A stretch of 6,913 nucleotides of DNA from Candidatus Hydrogenedentota bacterium (lineage in GTDB: Bacteria; Hydrogenedentota; Hydrogenedentia; Hydrogenedentales; SLHB01): NCBI GenBank assembly GCA_013349485.1, contig DUZM01000260.1, positions 1 through 6,913 of the forward strand, read 5' to 3'. A program made the translations under genes and the position numbers. This document shows positions 5,802 through 6,913 of the stretch, piece by piece. Every line of letters begins with the position of its first letter. The first letter of the stretch is position 1. Under the pieces are notes generated by a model. It made no database searches, was not told the DNA's origin, and saw only the letters and a program-made list of their open reading frames with translations.

Positions 5802-6767
5802 GTGAATACCGGTGCCTCAAACGTCATTGCGCAAGGCTATCTGAAAGGCGCGTTCGACGTGCTCGACGCGTTGCTGTCGCTCTCGTTCGTCTACGACGTC
5901 TCTGATATGAACGATTTGGCGCCCGACACGCTTGCGGGGTTGCTCGAGAAGCACTCCGTCATCATGCAAGCGCGACTCAAGGGAGGGCTTGGCGCGGTGG
6001 CGATGTTGTTCGCCAGGAACGACATGGCACAGCTTGCCGCGTTGGTGGCCGGGCAGAAAGGCGCGGGAGAAGGCGAACTGGGCCCAGAAGATCTCGCCAC
6101 GTTGCGCGAGGTTTCTGAGTCTTTTCTGGGCGGTGGCATCAACAATCTGAACGACAAATTCGAGAAAAACCTCGAACTCGAGAACATCGACCTTACCGTT
6201 GGCGGCCCCGAATCCGCGGCCGCTTTGTCGGCCTTGTTGGGGGACGCCGTGACGGCGGCCCGGCTCCAGTTCTCCGCCGAGCCCGACATTGACGGGACGG
6301 CCGTGCTGCTCTTTGGACAGCGATTGGAGGGGGAAGTGCCTCAGGAACTCGTCGAGCTGCTGTTCGGCGAGGAGGCCGAAGAGGACGCCGCCGCTCGGGT
6401 CTCCGAATCGCCACAGTTGTCTGAAGCGGAAATGAGCGACATTCTCAGTGGATTCGGCCCCGAGGAAGAGGCCGAACAAGGGGCTTTGGCCGAAGTGGCC
6501 GAGATCCCAGAGAACATCGAGCGGGTCCTGGACATCGAGTTGACGGCTACGGCGCGGCTCGGGAGCGTCGAGATGCCCATTGGCGAGATCTTGGCGCTTG
6601 GTCCCGGCTCGATCATCGAGGTGGGCCACCTCGTGGACGAACCCATCGAACTCCTCGTGAACGGCAAGCTTATCGCCCGGGGCGACGTGGTGGTCGTGGA
6701 CGAGAAATTCGGATTGCGAATCACTGAGATCATCAGTCCCGAAGAGCGGATTGAGAGTCTGCGTTGA
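5802..6767 (+). CDS. fliN: FliY/FliN-type flagellar motor switch protein with CheC-like N-terminal half
   Basis: The 321 residues combine a CheC/FliM-middle-like region (about 10-190), an acidic linker (about 190-236) and a C-terminal SpoA domain (about 237-313) typical of FliN: RVLDIELTATARLGSVEMPI, ILALGPGSIIEVG, VNGKLIARGDVVVVDEKFG. FliN-family proteins form the base of the C-ring with FliM and help deliver export substrates. The overall plan is that of FliY, but differences are visible. It has no EIDALL peptide at the N-terminus. The CheC phosphatase signature ExxN is not preserved: REVSESFLGGGINN (102-115) has Glu where Asn is expected, so CheY-P phosphatase activity is doubtful. The linker carries LSEAEMSDILSGF (206-218), which resembles the EIDALL peptide, and its Met211 could be an internal start. 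The GTG start has GAAGG 6 nt upstream. The stop overlaps the next start by 4 bp. The symbol could equally be fliY. Confidence 0.9.
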   Translation: MNTGASNVIAQGYLKGAFDVLDALLSLSFVYDVSDMNDLAPDTLAGLLEKHSVIMQARLKGGLGAVAMLFARNDMAQLAALVAGQKGAGEGELGPEDLATLREVSESFLGGGINNLNDKFEKNLELENIDLTVGGPESAAALSALLGDAVTAARLQFSAEPDIDGTAVLLFGQRLEGEVPQELVELLFGEEAEEDAAARVSESPQLSEAEMSDILSGFGPEEEAEQGALAEVAEIPENIERVLDIELTATARLGSVEMPIGEILALGPGSIIEVGHLVDEPIELLVNGKLIARGDVVVVDEKFGLRITEIISPEERIESLR

Positions 6768-6913
6768 AGGAACTCGAGGAAAAAGAACTCTGGGTTCGCT
6801 TTAAAGAACGCGGCGACGAGGCGGCGCGCGAGAGGCTTATCGTCGGCCACATGCGCATTGTCAACTACATTGCCGGGCGCATGGCCATTCACGTACCGCC
6901 CAGCGTCGAGTTA
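6764..6913 (+). CDS. fliA: Flagellar sigma factor, WhiG/FliA (sigma28) type, 5' part only
   Basis: Fifty residues are visible before the window ends. LWVRFKERGDEAARERLI (9-26) followed by IVNYIAGRMAIHVPPSVEL (32-50) is the region 1.2/2.1 opening of WhiG/FliA-type sigma70 factors, which direct RNA polymerase to late flagellar and chemotaxis promoters and are usually held by the anti-sigma factor FlgM. The start is TTG at 6764: an in-frame stop at 6752-6754 rules out any start further upstream, the next in-frame ATG (6851) would delete the conserved region, and GAGAG lies 6 nt before the TTG. The TTGA overlap with the stop of the fliN-like gene implies translational coupling. Later regions (2.4, 3, 4) are beyond the edge, so a more general stress sigma (SigB-like) is not fully excluded, but the flagellar context favours FliA. 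Confidence 0.85.
   Translation, partial: MKELEEKELWVRFKERGDEAARERLIVGHMRIVNYIAGRMAIHVPPSVEL

Noticed and set aside
5817..6629. 270-codon minus-strand frame
   Set aside because: It is antisense to the FliN-like gene and its product is an unrecognisable, His/Arg-rich shadow.

Overview
This is a GC-rich bacterial chromosomal window with six protein-coding genes in three transcription units. I see no rRNA, tRNA, CRISPR array or mobile element. A FliM, a FliY/FliN-type protein and a WhiG/FliA-type sigma factor show a flagellated bacterium. GTG and TTG starts are frequent. A large secreted YetA/PcRGLX-like carbohydrate-active protein beside surface-glycan genes suggests a polysaccharide-degrading, environmental, deep-branching Gram-negative lineage, for example Hydrogenedentota or a relative of the Planctomycetes/PVC group. 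That placement is a guess from gene style and is not proven by the sequence.

Layout. (1) Positions 1-2383, minus strand: one long uninterrupted frame whose 3' end lies beyond the left edge. It encodes an exported protein with an extra N-terminal beta-rich region followed by the three-part YetA/PcRGLX architecture (RIFT-like barrel, beta sandwich, alpha/alpha toroid). (2) Positions 2384-2768: a divergent intergenic region with a candidate leftward promoter, a good rightward promoter, an 8+8 bp dyad that shares its half-site with the leftward -35 box, and a 12-bp palindrome. (3) Positions 2769-4452, plus strand: a two-gene, translationally coupled operon of a family 2 glycosyltransferase and a NodB-type (CE4) polysaccharide deacetylase. 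The deacetylase starts at a TTG with a near-perfect Shine-Dalgarno sequence inside the end of the glycosyltransferase gene. (4) Positions 4453-4800: an intergenic region with a short tandem repeat, a hairpin without a T-run, and a sigma70-like promoter for the flagellar operon. (5) Positions 4801-6913, plus strand: fliM, a fliY/fliN-like gene and the start of a flagellar sigma factor gene, tightly packed (11-bp gap, then 4-bp overlap) and running off the right edge.

How the genes work together. FliM and the FliN-like protein are the C-ring (switch) proteins that set rotation direction and help export. The downstream sigma factor would transcribe late flagellar genes, so its expression appears tied to that of the switch. 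The glycosyltransferase and deacetylase probably act one after the other on an envelope or secreted glycan. The YetA-like protein would act outside the cytoplasm on a polysaccharide. The most interesting points are the unusual FliN-like protein (degenerate CheC-like half, EIDALL-like peptide in the linker, possible internal start giving a short FliN), the GT2 promoter that implies either a leaderless mRNA or a downstream GTG start, and the repeated GCGTTCA half-site in the divergent control region.
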